A DNA stretch of 64,000 nucleotides from Chaetomium olivaceum. Lineage: Eukaryota > Ascomycota > Sordariomycetes > Sordariales > Chaetomiaceae. Position 1 is the first letter of the stretch. Each line of letters begins with the position of its first letter. The stretch spans positions 124,001 to 188,000 of the forward strand of contig JAYWVB010000057.1 in assembly GCA_039881045.1 (NCBI GenBank), read 5' to 3'. Below the pieces are notes generated by a model. It had not been told where the DNA came from, did no database searches, and saw only the letters and a program-made list of their open reading frames with translations. This document shows positions 1 through 13,300 of this stretch, piece after piece. Made by a program: the position numbers and the translations under genes.

Positions 1-806
1 AAAACGACCGTGACCGCCTTCAAACCCGGCTTCCGCATGCTCGTCGGAGACGCCGGCCTGCGCGAGCGCAAGGGCATGCAGAAGCAGCTCTGCCACCGCT
101 GCCTGGGCGCCGAGTACGACCAAGGCGGTGCACCCTGCACCGGATCTGACTCGCAGACGCTGCCCGAGGGGTTCTGTGGGGGCGGTATCCGGACGACTGT
201 CACTTTCCCCACGTGCTGGGACGGAAAGAACATCGACAGCCCCGATCACAAGAGCCATGTTGCGTACCCGGCGACTGGGAGCTTCGAGTCGGTCGGGACC
301 TGCCCTGAAACCCACCCTGTCAGGCTTCCACAGCTTATGTACGAGGTCATGTGGGATGTAAGGGCGCCGGTATTCGTGGTTTGATGAAAGTTGACTGACA
401 AGGCATAGACCACAGAGTTCAACGACAAGTCTCTCTGGCCCGAGGATGGCTCGCAGCCATTTGTGTGGAGCACTGATGATTCGTAAGCACTTCAACGCGT
501 CGAGAGGAGTGATGTCCCTAACCAAAGCCCTGTAGTGTCGGATACACCCAGCACGGCGATTACATGTTCGGCTGGAAGGGCGACTCACTTCAGCGGGCCC
601 TTAATGCCCGTTGTGGTAACGCCGTTTGTAAGGAGCTTCGGACACAGACATCAGAGGAGGCGATGCGGTGCACCATCCCGCAGAACATTGCCGAGCCAGT
701 TGACGGCTGTAAGTTCAACTCATTGCCCCGTTGCAAGCAATGGAATAAAACTGACTGTTCATTGATCAGGGCTCCAAAAGATTCCGGGAATGGGAATGGT
801 GGATGA
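1..806 (+). CDS. DUF1996 domain secreted protein, 5' partial
   Basis: The gene enters from the left edge and is read in three exons: 1-357, 409-482 and 536-806. Both introns have GT..AG ends and keep the frame. The protein shows the DUF1996 signature segments CWDGKNIDSPDHKSHVAYP, HPVRLPQLMYEVMWD and a closing HGDYMFGWKGDSLQRAL block rich in cysteines. DUF1996 proteins are secreted fungal proteins of unknown function, sometimes joined to WSC carbohydrate-binding domains. The end here (GNGNGG then stop) has no extra domain. The signal peptide would lie outside the window. Family assignment is firm from the motifs; function is unknown. Confidence 0.85.
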
Positions 807-1171
807 GACAACGAAGTAAAATCGTTGCATGAATCCAGGGGTCGCAACTCTTGGAACCAGTTCGCACGAAGGTCGTTCTCCAATTTTGGATTTGGATTTG
901 GATGAAATCGGAGAGGATGCACAGTTATATGGGTAACGCTTATTGATAATGACCACTCCAAGATTTGTTCCTCGCCAACCCTCAAGTGCATCGAGAGCTT
1001 TGTGTGTCCACAGTACTTGTAACTATCTAGGTAGGTAACCCGGTAAAGCCTCCCGCCAACACCCTCAGGGGATTGGAGTATGTTGCTGTACTGTGTATCC
1101 CCATTGTATTGCAATCAGACCGGCGATTTTTTTGGGGTATTGATTGTTATTATTATCAAGTCTATGATAAG
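807..1171. other. Intergenic, convergent 3' ends
   Basis: Gap between the DUF1996 gene and the converging sidJ-like gene. No gene, repeat or RNA is visible. Confidence 0.6.
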
Positions 1172-2336
1172 CTAGCCCCTCTTCTCAAGGTCCTCTAAAT
1201 AAGACAGGATCCTCCGGACCAGAAACGCCCGCGGCTCAGCCTGATCATCATTGCTCAACGCATGCGACGCCCCAGGTATCAACCCACTCCGCTCATGATC
1301 CCATATCGGCTCTGCCCTTCCCCGATCTGTCACCTCCCTCCACTTCGCCAACACTCCCTCCTTATCCACCCAGTCTGGCACGGCCTGATCCGCCCCCGAC
1401 ATCAACACCATTAGCTTATGCCTCCTCAACAGCCCCCGCGGCCCTACCATCCCAAACGTCCTCCCTAATTGCTTCTCCCCCAAATCTGAACTGAACATAT
1501 CATCCTCCGCCGGCGCGCCCGGACTATCTGGACTGACAAGGCTGAGAAACCTTCGACAACTAACGGCGTGTTGCGCGGGTACCCAAACTGCGCCGTCAAG
1601 TGGATGGGCAGCATGGAATCGCACCCGTCGCCGTCACCGTCCCCATCACCGGCAGAACCAGCACGCGCCAGCGCCACGAGGCGGTCATACGTCTCGCGCA
1701 GCTGCGCCGGCGAGCGGCCCAGGAAGCCGTCGCGCATGATGAGGTGGATGGCCTCGCGGTCCGAGACGGGCGCCTGCATGATGGCGCCGTCGATGACCGG
1801 GCGCAGGGTGTGTTCGAGGTCGCGGTCGAAGCGCGGGGTGCGGGTGTGCGGGTTGGGTTGGGACAGGTAGTGCAACACACACTGGCTGCCGGTGGAGTGG
1901 CCCATGAGAATGACCCGGCCGGGCTGACCGAACTGGGCGGTCTTGTAGGACTGGATGTGTTGGATGCACTGGGCGATCTCATCGGTGTCGCGGTCGAGGT
2001 GGCCGAAGCCCCAGGATTGGTAGGAGGAGGTGAGGTTGAGGGAGAAGAGGGACCATTGTGTGGGTTGGAGGCCGGACACGACGTCGGCGACGTAGGAGGT
2101 AGTGGCCAGGCCGTCGCCAAGACCGCCGAGGAAGAGGATGCTGTTTGGTTGGGGCTTGTTGTTGGGGTGAATTCGAATGCAACTAGTGTCTCTGTCTATG
2201 GCAATAGTAAAACGAGTTCGGTTGTTAGTTTGTTGTTATACGACTGTTGACATCCGAGGAGGTGTGGAAGACTCAAGCGTACAAAATGATGCAAAATGCC
2301 GGGTGAACCCCGTTTCGGCCAGAATTTGGAACCCAT
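1172..2336 (-). CDS. sidJ: SidJ-like siderophore hydrolase (DUF1749 alpha/beta hydrolase), two apparent frame shifts
   Basis: DUF1749/UPF0613 protein of the alpha/beta hydrolase fold. In Aspergillus fumigatus, SidJ of this family hydrolyses fusarinine-type siderophores inside the cell, and its gene sits beside sidF, sidH and sidD. Exon 1 (2336-2283) starts MGSKFW and reaches the family motif GILHHF. An intron 2282-2196 follows, and exon 2 continues with TETLVAFEF. Further on come ILFLGGLGDGLATTSYVADV, the nucleophile elbow GHSTGS, and RFLSLVSPDSPGAPAEDD near the C-terminus. Reading the whole family pattern needs a frame change at about 2144-2146 (an AAA run on the coding strand) and another at about 1556. 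Both are single missing bases with homology on either side, so sequence error is more likely than decay. It is divergent from sidD and shares a 1.2 kb promoter region with it. Confidence 0.82.
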
Positions 2337-3508
2337 GGCGGGAGTGGCGTTGGACAGCTGAAGCGTAATCTCTAAGGAGGAGGTCTCAGGTATTCCTGGA
2401 GCTGGAGGCTGGCTGATTGCTAACAGGGGGTCGTGAAGGTGGTCGCGTGTGGCTGGCTTGGGAAGAATCATTGCCTCTGGCGTCGTTCACAAGAGTATAC
2501 ACACTCGAAAACGGCTCGATAACACGTTGTTGGCTTGATTTCATGATCCCCGCATCGTCCCGACATCGGTCTTATTTGAGGTTCTGTCCTCCTTTCGTTC
2601 GTTAGATTTCGTGTGGCTTCCGTCGGGGCTGAAGTCCCGGCCATGTCCCTTGAACCGAGCATCTCCGAGCCCCCACGTCTGGCCTGATCTGATTGATAAG
2701 ATTACGCGCAAGAGGCTCCGAACAGGGGTTCCTTGTTGAACTTCCGGAAAGGGGGAAAGGGCAAGGAACAAGCCCATTGCGGACAATGTATGTGTCATTA
2801 AAAACAGATTTTTCTCTAACCGAGGTTTTCGGAGGACTCGGTCAGAACGGTGGGCGGGTGAAGTTAGTAGAACCGCGGTTCTGGCGGACGCCACCATGAT
2901 GGGGGGTTGCCCAGAGGATGTGGGGTGCGATCTGATGGTTGATGGGGAGCTGCTGTTTTTAACCGTCACCGGGACGAGACCCCGTCAGACAAGGTGCAAA
3001 TGTGGGCACCGTACAGCCGGTACTGTGTACCTGCTGTGTCTCACACCCCATGTGACTGGGTGTTATCTGATCTTTTTCTTTTTGCACGCACCCCCCCTCA
3101 AGCACTCCACCCACCATTCCAGGTTGGTGGACTCGGCCCGTAGAGACTCACTGTGGCCGATCTCGGTTTAGTTTGTTTCTATGCTTGCGGCCTTTGGAAT
3201 TGTGATGTCCACCGGACTGGCCTGCCGATCCCGTCGTGGTCCTCTCATGGCTCAAGTTGGTTGGCTTAATATTAGCTCATGGTAGAGGCATTGCATTCGC
3301 TGGTATCGCGGTCAGGTACACCCCTGATTTTTGTAGTGATGAAAATCATTCGTATAGGAATGCATTTTGCATGATCCCTTTTCCTGGCTCGGGTTCCGCC
3401 GCTCTCATTTGCGTTCTAGTCTTGTGTCTGCCAGTTTAACAACAGTTGAAGCTTCTATTTCTTTTCCGTCGCAGTTAGACCACTTGACGGACGACCAAGG
3501 CAGCCAAA
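2337..3508. promoter_or_regulatory. Divergent promoter region sidJ / sidD
   Basis: No credible gene. It separates the two divergent cluster genes and carries one exact SreA-type GATA motif at 3063-3071. A further TGATAAG-type GATA core lies near 2695. Confidence 0.6.
3063..3071 (-). promoter_or_regulatory. SreA-type iron repressor GATA site
   Basis: TTATCTGAT, the reverse complement of ATCAGATAA, exactly matches the ATCWGATAA consensus of fungal iron-responsive GATA repressors (SreA/SRE family). It lies about 440 bp upstream of the sidD start and 730 bp upstream of the sidJ start. Confidence 0.65.
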
Positions 3509-6500
3509 ATGGGATCAGTGATCGAGACCCTGGACGGCCACGAGGGTCCGGGTTTTGACCAAGCCAACAGCGCGCTGTCAACTACCCAAACGAAGAAACA
3601 TGACATCGTCTCGGTGGAGGTTGTTGGAGTTTGCTCGGAGCCGGCCTCTCCATCAACCCCGGCGGCCACAACAGCAGAGACATTGCTCATATCATGGCTC
3701 ATTGTTCTTTTAAGGACTAGAGAGGACTGCCAGGTGTCGTATGAATGGGCTTACAAGACGGATAATGGCGCCGAGGCGAGCCATTTGCGACGATGCGCGT
3801 GTCTACAAGTGAGGTCATGCCAGACCTTAACAGCACCATTGATCAAGTTGCCGCTGCCATTGCTGGCAATCTGTCCACTGCTTTTGGGGGACAACCGCCA
3901 TCCGTCAGTGCTTGGGGGTCGCTGCGGTTGAGCACCGGGTCTCTCTCTCTGGTCAACACAGAAAGTGGTCAAGATGAGGTGGGTAATCAACCCTTCGATA
4001 CACACACGGACCAAAAACGCTGACAAGATCCCCAAAGCCTTTGTTACATCTTGAAGTCCGGTTTAATGATGGCTCGCTCGACATCCGCCCGGTTTGGCAA
4101 CGCGAGGATATGCTCCCATTCACTGTAAATCACCATGTCGAAACACTGGCTGACACAGTCAAACTGTGCTTGTCAAATCCGTCAGCGTCCATCCAGAGTC
4201 TTTTGCGCCCAACTACTCATGATCTCGAGCGGATATGGGAATGGAACCACACTTTACCCCCAACCTACGACTCTTGCATGCACGATCTCATATCCGAACG
4301 AGCCCGGATGCACCCAGATAAGCAGGCCATCTCGTCGTTTGACGGTACCTTGACGTTTTCCCAAGTTGATCGGTACTCGACATTCCTCGCCCACATTCTG
4401 CGAACCGACCACAACGTCCGCCTGCACGACTTTGTACCAGTGTGTTTCGAGAAGTCAAGATGGGCTACCGTGGCTGTCCTTGCGGTTATGAAAACAGGCG
4501 CAACAATGGTTCTCATGGATCCTACTCTCCCTCTTGCTCGCCTTCAAAACATGGCACAGCAAGTGGGGCCAAAATCATTCTTTCATCTCGCAAGCAACAC
4601 GAGCTATCAAAGTCAATTTTGCCTGTCGGTACATTTGCGGTAGCAGAAGAAGAGACATTTGTAACGCTGTCAAGTACACAGGAAGCACCAATTGCTGGAA
4701 CAACAGAACTCCCTCCAGTCCCGCCATCAGCCCTCATGTACATCATTTTCACTTCTGGGAGCACGGGCACGCCAAAAGGGGTCAAGATCTCCCACCAGAC
4801 CTACACCAGCAGCGCCATCCCCAGGGCCAAGGCAGTGGGCTACACCGAAGACTCGAGGGTTCTCGACTTTGCCTCATATGCCTTCGACGTCAGCATCGAC
4901 AGCATACTGCTGACATTAGCCAACGGCGGTTGTCTTTGTATCCCCTCCGACGAGGACCGGTTGAATGACATCAACGGGGCCATGAAGGCGATGCGTGTTA
5001 ATTATGCCGGCATCACACCCTCAGTAGCCCGGATTCTCGACATCGACCTCATTGCTTCCCTCACCAGTGGTCTTGGACTTGGCGGAGAGGCAGTTTCAGC
5101 ACGGGATGTCAACATCTGGGGGCAGCACGCGCGTATCATCATCGGTTATGGTCCCTGCGAGTGCACGATTGGTTGCACCATCAATAGCAGTGCCGCCACG
5201 GGTAGAGACTACATCTCCATTGGACCGGGCAACGGCGCAGCAATGTGGGTGGTTAATCCGAACGATCACGATACTCTGATGCCGGTCGGCGCAGTTGGCG
5301 AGCTTCTTGTCGAAGGTCCGATCGTGGGACAAGGATATCTCAACGATCCGGAAAAGACAGCAGCTGCTTTTATCGAAGATCCCCCATGGCTAACTGCAGG
5401 GCACGGAGCATATGCTGGCCGCCGAGGACGTCTGTACAAAACTGGCGATTTGGGGAGATACGACCCTGATGGTTCAGGGGGCATCGTGTTTGTGGGCCGC
5501 AAGGACACCCAGGTGAAACTACGTGGCCAGCGGGTTGAACTGGGAGAGATCGAAAGTCAGCTGAGGGCTCGGTTACCCGCCGAGTCCACCGTCATCGCCG
5601 AAGTCATTGCTCCTCAAGGATCCTCTCAGGGCCAATCTACTCTGGTGGCATTTGTGGCTCCTCAGTTCGCCAATGCGCATGGCCAAGACGTCGAACTAGA
5701 AAGCATTGAGCTTCCCCAGGAATTGCGTGAGGCTATCTCCAAAGCCGATAAGGAGGTGATTGAGGTTTTGCCGCGCTACATGGTCCCAACGGCTTATGTC
5801 CCAGTCAACCGGATTCCGACCTTGATCTCGGGAAAGACTGATCGAAAGAAGCTTCGACTGTTTGGTTCTACCGTTGATTTGCGGAAGATGACGGCTAATC
5901 AGGGACCATCGACCGAGGGTGTCAGCGTCGGTGGTGAAGATCAGCCCCTGAGCGACCTCGAGCAACGTTTGCGGCAGGCTTGGGGCCAGACGCTGAAGCT
6001 CGAGACAGAGAATATTCGGCCTAACGACAACTTCTTTGCGCTTGGTGGTGACTCCTTGGCGGCAATGCGGCTAGTGTCCGTCTGCAGGGAGAGAGGCTTT
6101 GACCTGAGCGTCATCAACACCTTCGGGAACCCAACACTTTCCGCCATGGCTGCGATTGTCACTATTCTTAGCGACTCCCAGACTGTTCCACGGGAGAAAA
6201 GAGCTGCGTTCTCCTTAATCTCACAGCCTGCAGATAATGCTATCGCTGAGGCATCCCAGGTCTGTGGAACGGAACCGACCAACGTGGAGGACATTTACCC
6301 CTGTACACCAACACAGGAGTCTCTGTTCACCTTTTCGCTGAAGTCAACCGAGCCGTACATTGCTCAGAGAGTTGCAACCATTCCGTCACACATCAACTTG
6401 GACGACTGGAAGCGTGCATGGAACGAAGTGGTCGGGGCCACTCCCATTTTGCGCTCTCGCTTAGCCCAGCTGAGCGACCATGCCGGACTTGATCAGATTG

Positions 6501-9500
6501 TACTCAAGGGCAACATCCAATGGCGGCATTCCAGTAGTGAACTAGCACATTACCTCGAGCACGATCGTAACGAGACAATGGAATTTGGGCAAAGTCTCGC
6601 TCGGTACGCTATCGTCGAACCTCGAAGCTCCCCCACCAATCGGTACATGGTCTGGACGCTACACCACGCGGTCTATGACGGGTGGTCAGAACCTCTCCTC
6701 CTCGAAAAGGTGCGCGACGCCTTACACCACACACCACAATCCCCGGCCACCAAGAACCCTTCTCCCACCATGGGCGACTTCGTCCAACACATACGCGCCA
6801 TCGACACCACCACAACCCAAACCTTCTGGCGTGACGCCCTGCACAACGCCACAGGCCCCCAATTTCCGCGCGCCCCCTCCCGCGACTTCATCCCCACTCC
6901 CGACACCATCTTAGAACGACACATCCGCCTCCCAGTCACTAACACCACCCACCTCCCCTTCACCCTCGCCACCCTAATCCGCGGCGCCTGGGCGCTCGTC
7001 GCCGCCCAACACACCCTCACCACCGACATCGTCTTCGGCGAGACCCTCACGGGGCGGGATATCCCCCTCCCAGGGGTCGAGGGCATCGCCGGCCCGCTGA
7101 TCGCAACTGTCCCCGTGCGTGTACGCATCCCCACCGACCGATCTCAATGCACCGTCGCCGCCTACCTGTGGGATGTGGCCGAGGGCGTGGTCGCGCGCAC
7201 GCCGTTCCAACACATGGGCATGCAGCACATCCGGCGGGTGAGCAGGGACGCGCAATATGCATGTGAGGCGCCGATGGGGTTGGTGATCCAGCCCGTGCCG
7301 GAGAGCAGGGGGGTGGTGGCAGAGTTGGGATTTGAGGCTGGGGATGTGGTAAAGGAGGCGCTGCATTTTAATCCGTATCCGTTGATGCTGGCGTGTGGAA
7401 TTGAGAAGGGGGGTGGTGGGTTTAGGGTTTGTGCAAGCTTTGATGGGGGGTTGATTGGGGTGCGGGAGATGGAGAGGGTGTTGGCGCAGCTGGAGACGGC
7501 CTGCGTTGAGTTGGCGAGAGATGTCGAGAGGAGCCTGGATCAGGTTTTTTGTGTGCCGGCTGGGGACCTGGATCGAATTTGGGAGTGGAATCGGGACCCT
7601 CCTCTGACCTTGGATGTGACGTCCGGGAAGTTCGTCACGGATGCTGAATTTGCTGAACCTGGGTCGGCTTACAACCCCCGAGCGGCGATTCCGTGGGTGT
7701 GCGACCTTCGCAATCCATCCATCCTAGCCCCTATCGGTTGCGCAGGCGAGCTTTGGCTTGAGGCGGCCTTCTTGACGGGGGATGGTGTTGTTGACCCTCC
7801 TGCTTGGTTGGTCGCTGGAAGCTCGCAGCATCCTGGCCGGACTGGCAAGGCACAAGCGACAGACAGCATTGTCAAGTTGCAAGACGACGGCACCATGGTG
7901 TTTGTCGGCCGGAAAGACACAAATACGGCAGTTGACGTCCATAGCACGGCTCCCGCTGAGCTCGGGGTGCACTTGACCAAGTATCTCCCTCTTTCTGTTA
8001 ACGCGACGGCGGTGCTGGCATTCCAAGAGTCGTCCAGGCAAAGTTTGGTTGTCTTCATGGAGCGACCGGAGACGGCTGATGGAGAGTCCACAATCAATGT
8101 CATCCAGGGGGAGCGGGTCATCAGTTGTGGCAGCTTCACAACGACCTTGTCTACCACGGTGCCCGTGGGTCTTGTTTCAGCCCTAAAACGGTTGAACAAG
8201 TTTGCCCAAAGCTCTCTGGCCTCCCCACATGGCCCCACTTGGTTCCCTCGGCCTATCTCATCGTGGACAAGCTTCCAACCACCGTAATCAAGTCGACCGC
8301 TCTATCCTTCAGCAGCTCGCCACTGAAATCTCTGAACGCGTCCTCGAGCAACTCCGTGATGGCCTCCAAGAAGCTTGGAAGATGAATCCGTCCTCTGGAA
8401 CGACAAGAACAACCATGGCTGAAGCTATTTTGCGGTCCTCGTGGGCCACGGTGCTCGGCCTCGAACCCAACCAAATCGATTCGGACGACAATTTCTTCCG
8501 TCTTGGCGGTGACTCGGTCCTGGCCATGAAGTTGGTTTCGCGTCTTCGCTCGCAGGGACACGGGCTCACCGTGGTGACATCTTCCGCCACATGCGCCTGG
8601 GTGATGCGGCCAAAGTGCTCAAGGTTAACAAGCAAGCGCTCTCTGGCCAAAAGGAGGCAGGGGAGGCGACCTCCAGAGACCAAAAGTCGTACCGGCCGTT
8701 TTCGACGATGGGCTTAGTGGATGTGGATCAGTTTGTTACTGGAACTGTCCGGCCACAGCTTGGGGATGTGAACTGGGTTGTCCAAGACGTGTACCCGGTG
8801 ACGGCTTCCCAAGCTCTCGACATCAAGGCTACTATTGAGTCACCGAGAACCTCCATTCAGTACACCTTTCTCTTCTCTGACAAGGGCGGCTTCGACCGGG
8901 CAAAGCTATTACAAGCCCACCGCAAGCTTGTTGAGGCCCACGACATTTTACGAACGGTGTTTATCGAACATCAATCAACTCTGTTCCAGGTTGTCCTGAA
9001 GGACTTGGATATTCCAGTTTCCGTCAAGGAAGCCGACGAAGAGGACCTAGAGGAGTTCATCCGCGGTGTGTGCGCAGCTTACACTGAATCTGACAACCTT
9101 CGACTGGGCTCGCCATTCCTCCACACGTTCCTCGCCCACGGCAAAGACGGACAAGAGTGTCTCGCCATCGGACTCTCCCATGCACAATACGATGGCGTAT
9201 CTCTCCCTCTGCTCCTTAGATATTTGGATGCCCTTTACACCGGCAGCTCTGTAGTCACTTCATCCCCGTTCTCCTTCTACATCACTCAAACGCTCAAGAA
9301 ACCCGCCCAAACCCAAGCGCTCACTTACTGGAGCACTCTCCTCTCCAACTCCACCCCCTCCATCCTCCCCGGGCAATCTCACCCATCCATCACCACCAGA
9401 AAAGCGAAAGCCATCTTCCACACCACCGCGCTCTCAATCACCCAACCCCCATCCGATACCACCACCGCCACCCTCTTGACCGCAGCATGGTCCCTTGTCC

Positions 9501-10057
9501 TCGCAGGTCGCCTGCGCACCACAGACGTGACCTTCGGCAGCATCACGTCGGGCCGCGCATCTGAACTGACGCCGGGCGCGGAGAGCGTCGTTGGTCCCTG
9601 CTACCAGTTTACGCCTGTTCGCGTGCCTTTCCGGGCGGGGTGGACGGCACGGGAGTTGCTGGGGTTTGTGCAGAGGCAGGGGGCGGAGGGGTTGGCGTAT
9701 GACTTTGTGGGGGTAGGTGCTATTGCTGAGAGGGTTGGTTGGGAGACTAAGCCTAAAGGGGGGGTGTTCTTTGACTCGGTTGTGCATCATCAGGATTGGG
9801 AGGATTTTGATGTCATGCCGTTTGGGGGTGGGGAGTGCAGAGTGGATGTTTGGAATCCGCATGGGGATGCGGCGTATCCGTTGAAGGTGGTGTCATTCTT
9901 CAAGAGCGGGGAGTTGCATGTTGGTGTTGTGGGGAGCGAGGAGGATGCCGTGTTTGTGGACGAGGTGCTGGCGGAGTTGGCTGGTGCGGTGAAGGAGTTG
10001 GTTGAGCTGCGTGAGGAGCGTCCGTTGTTGGATAGGGCAGTTTTTTCCGAGGATTAG
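3509..10057 (+). CDS. sidD: Fusarinine-type siderophore NRPS (SidD/NPS6), several apparent frame shifts
   Basis: Non-ribosomal peptide synthetase that would join N5-acyl-N5-hydroxyornithine units by ester bonds into fusarinine. Order: N-terminal partial C domain (3509-4200), adenylation domain with FTSGSTGTPKG (about 4751), GYGPCE (about 5141), GRLYKTGDLGRY and VGRKDTQVKLRGQRVE, carrier domain LGGDS (6041-6055), condensation domain HHAVYDG (6662-6682), a degenerate second adenylation stub (about 7560-8290), a second carrier LGGDS (8502-8516) and a last condensation domain SHAQYDG (9176-9196). This A-T-C-dA-T-C layout matches NPS6/SidD. One intron (3979-4037, GTGGGT..AAAG) joins QDE to PLLHLEV. 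Frame changes are needed near 3781, 3808, 4565-4568 (GGGG), 8201-8203 (TTT), 8290 (AA) and 8576. Homology continues across each one, so I read them as base errors. The start MGSVIETL is the first ATG of the frame. Confidence 0.88.
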
Positions 10058-10387
10058 ATTCACATTGCCGTATTTCCTCTGGTTTTGTTTAGTTTGCTAT
10101 TATTTCATTCGTCATAGAGCCAAATCGTTATTTATTTGCTGTTTCAATGAGTTTGTTTACACCCCCTTACCCCTTTTCCCCAGTCCACGGTATCCACCCG
10201 CGTCATCTCTCCCAGCGCCTAAGATATTAAAGCAAATGTTTACTCCCTCAACCCAACGAGCTATACATTCGGAGAACCGAAGCAGGAACCGCGCAATTCG
10301 TTGAATGCTAATCAAAGGGTATCTAAATTCATGGGTTAGAAAATCCGAGATTAAAACTTTGCTCCGCAACCCTCATCCATGATCCAT
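10058..10387. other. Convergent 3' intergenic region
   Basis: AT-rich stretch between the stops of sidD and the ABC transporter. It would hold both transcript ends; no gene is seen. Confidence 0.6.
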
Positions 10388-13300
10388 TTACTCGGCCACC
10401 GTCTGATGCATAACGTTTGCCCTGTAACCAGCCGATTTCTCATATAATTCTTCATGTGTTCCAGAGTCCACACACCGGCCGTCTTCGATCCAGAAAATAC
10501 GATCGGCCTTCCGGATGGTGCGCAACCGGTGAGCAATGGCAATGACGGTGATCCCCACTGCCGCCTTCTCCAACCCTTCTTGCAACAACCTTTCCGACTC
10601 AGCATCCAATGCGCTGGTTGGTTCATCCAGAATCAACAGTTTCGGTTTGCGTACTAGGGCGCGGGCAATCGACAGCCTTTGCTTCTGGCCACCCGAGAAC
10701 CTGGCACCACTGGGCCCACAGAGTGTTTCGTAGCCTTCTGGTAGGGTTTCAATGACGTCGTGAATGTTGGCCAGCTTGCATGCCTCCACAATGTCTTCTT
10801 TGGTGGCCTCTTGGCCAGGTCGAGCACCGAGTCCGATGTTGAATGCGATGCTCCCTTCAAAGAGCATGCTTTCCTGGGCACCAAGGCAATCCCGTCGCGG
10901 AAGGATGTGTCTCGGGTCTTCGTCACATCAACTCCATCGATAAAAATGCCCCCAGACTGTGGAGTGTATAGGCGTTCGACAAGGGAAATAATGGTGGACT
11001 TGCCCGCACCACTCGGACCGACCAGGGCGCAGAAGCTCCCCGGCCGCATGTCGATACTGAGTCCTTTTAGAACCTGAGCATCCGGCCGCGCAGGATAAGA
11101 GAAGTACACATCGCAAAACTGCACGCTCGCAGCCCGGCCATTATCAGGCGAACGCCGACCACCTGTTGCCTCGAGAGACTTCTCCTCCCCAGCCGGCTCC
11201 GAAACGGCTGCAACAGCTTCAGGCGCCTGCACATGCCCTTGCATCCCATCCGACCCAATCTCAATCAACCCGAGTATCCTCGCCATCGCCGCTCTGGCAC
11301 TCGACAGCTCTGGTGCAAGGGCAAACATCTGACTCCACAGTAGGGCGCTGACCAGCAACGAAAACACCACAATCAAGAACTGTGCGGTTGTGACATTCCC
11401 AGCAATGATCTGCTTCGCTCCCCACCAATACGCCAACGCATTCACACAGTTCCCCAAGAAGTACGTCACTGCCTGGCACAAACTTGCCAGTACCGTGACC
11501 CTCAAGGTTTCTTTGCGCGGTCCGCGTAAGGAACGACGGTACGTCTTCAGCGTCTCCTCTTCGAGCGCCAGCGCGGCAACTGTCTTGATAGACGCAACGG
11601 CCTCGGTTCCAATATCAACGGACCGAGAGTAGGCACTCTCATGGCGTTCCTCAAAAGCCCCTAGCACGCGCAGTTCCATCAGCCCCGCCCCCAGAAGCAG
11701 CGGCACCAGAGCCAAGCACACGAGCGCGATGCGCCATGCGATGATGTGTGTCATGATAATAGCGGCCAGCAGATTAGCCGTGATAGAGAACAGCGTGCCG
11801 ATAACCGACCCTGAGTCCTGCCAGGGCGCTGCCATCGCGCGTGATGTAGGAGAGCAGCACGGCGGGCGTGCGGCCGCGGGACTGGTGCCACTGAATGTCC
11901 TGCTCAAAAAGGGAGCGGAAGAGAGGATGCGCACCGAGTAGACGATGTGCTCGGTGACCCAGCCGAAGCCTGTCCAGCTGGCGGCGTTGGCGAAGAATTC
12001 GATGATGGCAAGGACGAAGAACATCAGACCGAAGAAGTCGCCGCTGGCACGGATGCTGTCGGGGCTGCGGCAAATGTTGAGGCTGTCCACTGTGTTGCCA
12101 AAGATGACGGCTTCGCCAGAGAAGGCGCCGCCAACGAGGATGGAGCCTAAGAGGGCGAGAGCGATCATGAGGAGGTGCGGGCGCACGGCGGGGGCGTAGC
12201 CTTTTACCAAGGCCCAGAGTGACTTTGATGGCGTCTCAGGCTCTTCCTCCTCGCCTCCTTCGGCGACCACCGGCACAGGGGCGTCAACAAAGGTGTGGTT
12301 TTTCATCCCCCACATCGCCTGCATCGCTACGGGATGCAACGCTGTTGGTACCAATCTCTACACCGTCCTTGGGGCCCGGCTGATCCGGAGTGGCTGTGCT
12401 CGCGGTGCTGCCTGTGGTTGAGCCCTTCCTGGTTACTGACCCGAGGGTCTGCAGTTTGACCATTTCCGCGTAGGTTCCATCCTTGGCCATTAATGTTGCG
12501 TGGTCCCCTTGCTCGACAACTATACCCTTATGCATGACAATGATGTTGTCCGCAGCTGTGATGGTGGAAAGACGGTGGGCAATTGTGAGCATGGTCCTGC
12601 CAGCCGAGATATTGGCAATGGCCCTTTGGATTCGCTCCTCGCTTCTCGAGTCGAGCGCCGCGGTAGCTTCATCGAGGACAAGCATGGAAGGGTCCTTGAC
12701 TAAGGCGCGAGCCAGTGCTACCCGCTGTTTTTGACCACCACTGATCAGCCGCCCGCTGGACCCCACGACTGTGCCGTAGCCGTGATGCAAACGCGTAATG
12801 AAATCATCGGCATCTGCAAGCTTTGCTGCGTTTCGCGCTAGCGTAACAATCTCGACGACGTTTGAGAGGCCGAGGCTTCCGAGCTCACTGTTCCCGAGAT
12901 CCTCACCCTCCCTGACCTTGGCGGCCAAATCAGCGAGCTCAGAACCAAGAAGTGTTGTCTTCAAGTGGCATGGGCCGGGTTGCCCGAGTTAACCAACCCC
13001 TGCGCAATGTTCTCTAGAAGGGATCGGTCGAGCAGAGACGGTTCCTGTTGGACTAAGCTGACGAAGCTCCTCAACTCGCGGACGTTAACATCGCGGAGGT
13101 CATGACCAGCGAATAGCACCCGTCCACCGGTAGGGTCGTACAGTCTTGTAACCAAACCAGCGATAGTGGACTTGCCACTGCCCGAGAGACCGACGATGGC
13201 GGTGTGCTTGGACGCAGGAATGCTGATGTCGACTTTGTCCAGGACAGTGATTTCGGGTCTGGAGGGATAAGTGAAGGACACACCCTCAAGTTCAAAGCCG

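Noticed and set aside
1600..2250. Plus-strand ORF of 216 codons over the sidJ-like gene
   Set aside because: Shadow of the minus-strand hydrolase; GC-rich codon mirror with no recognisable domain.
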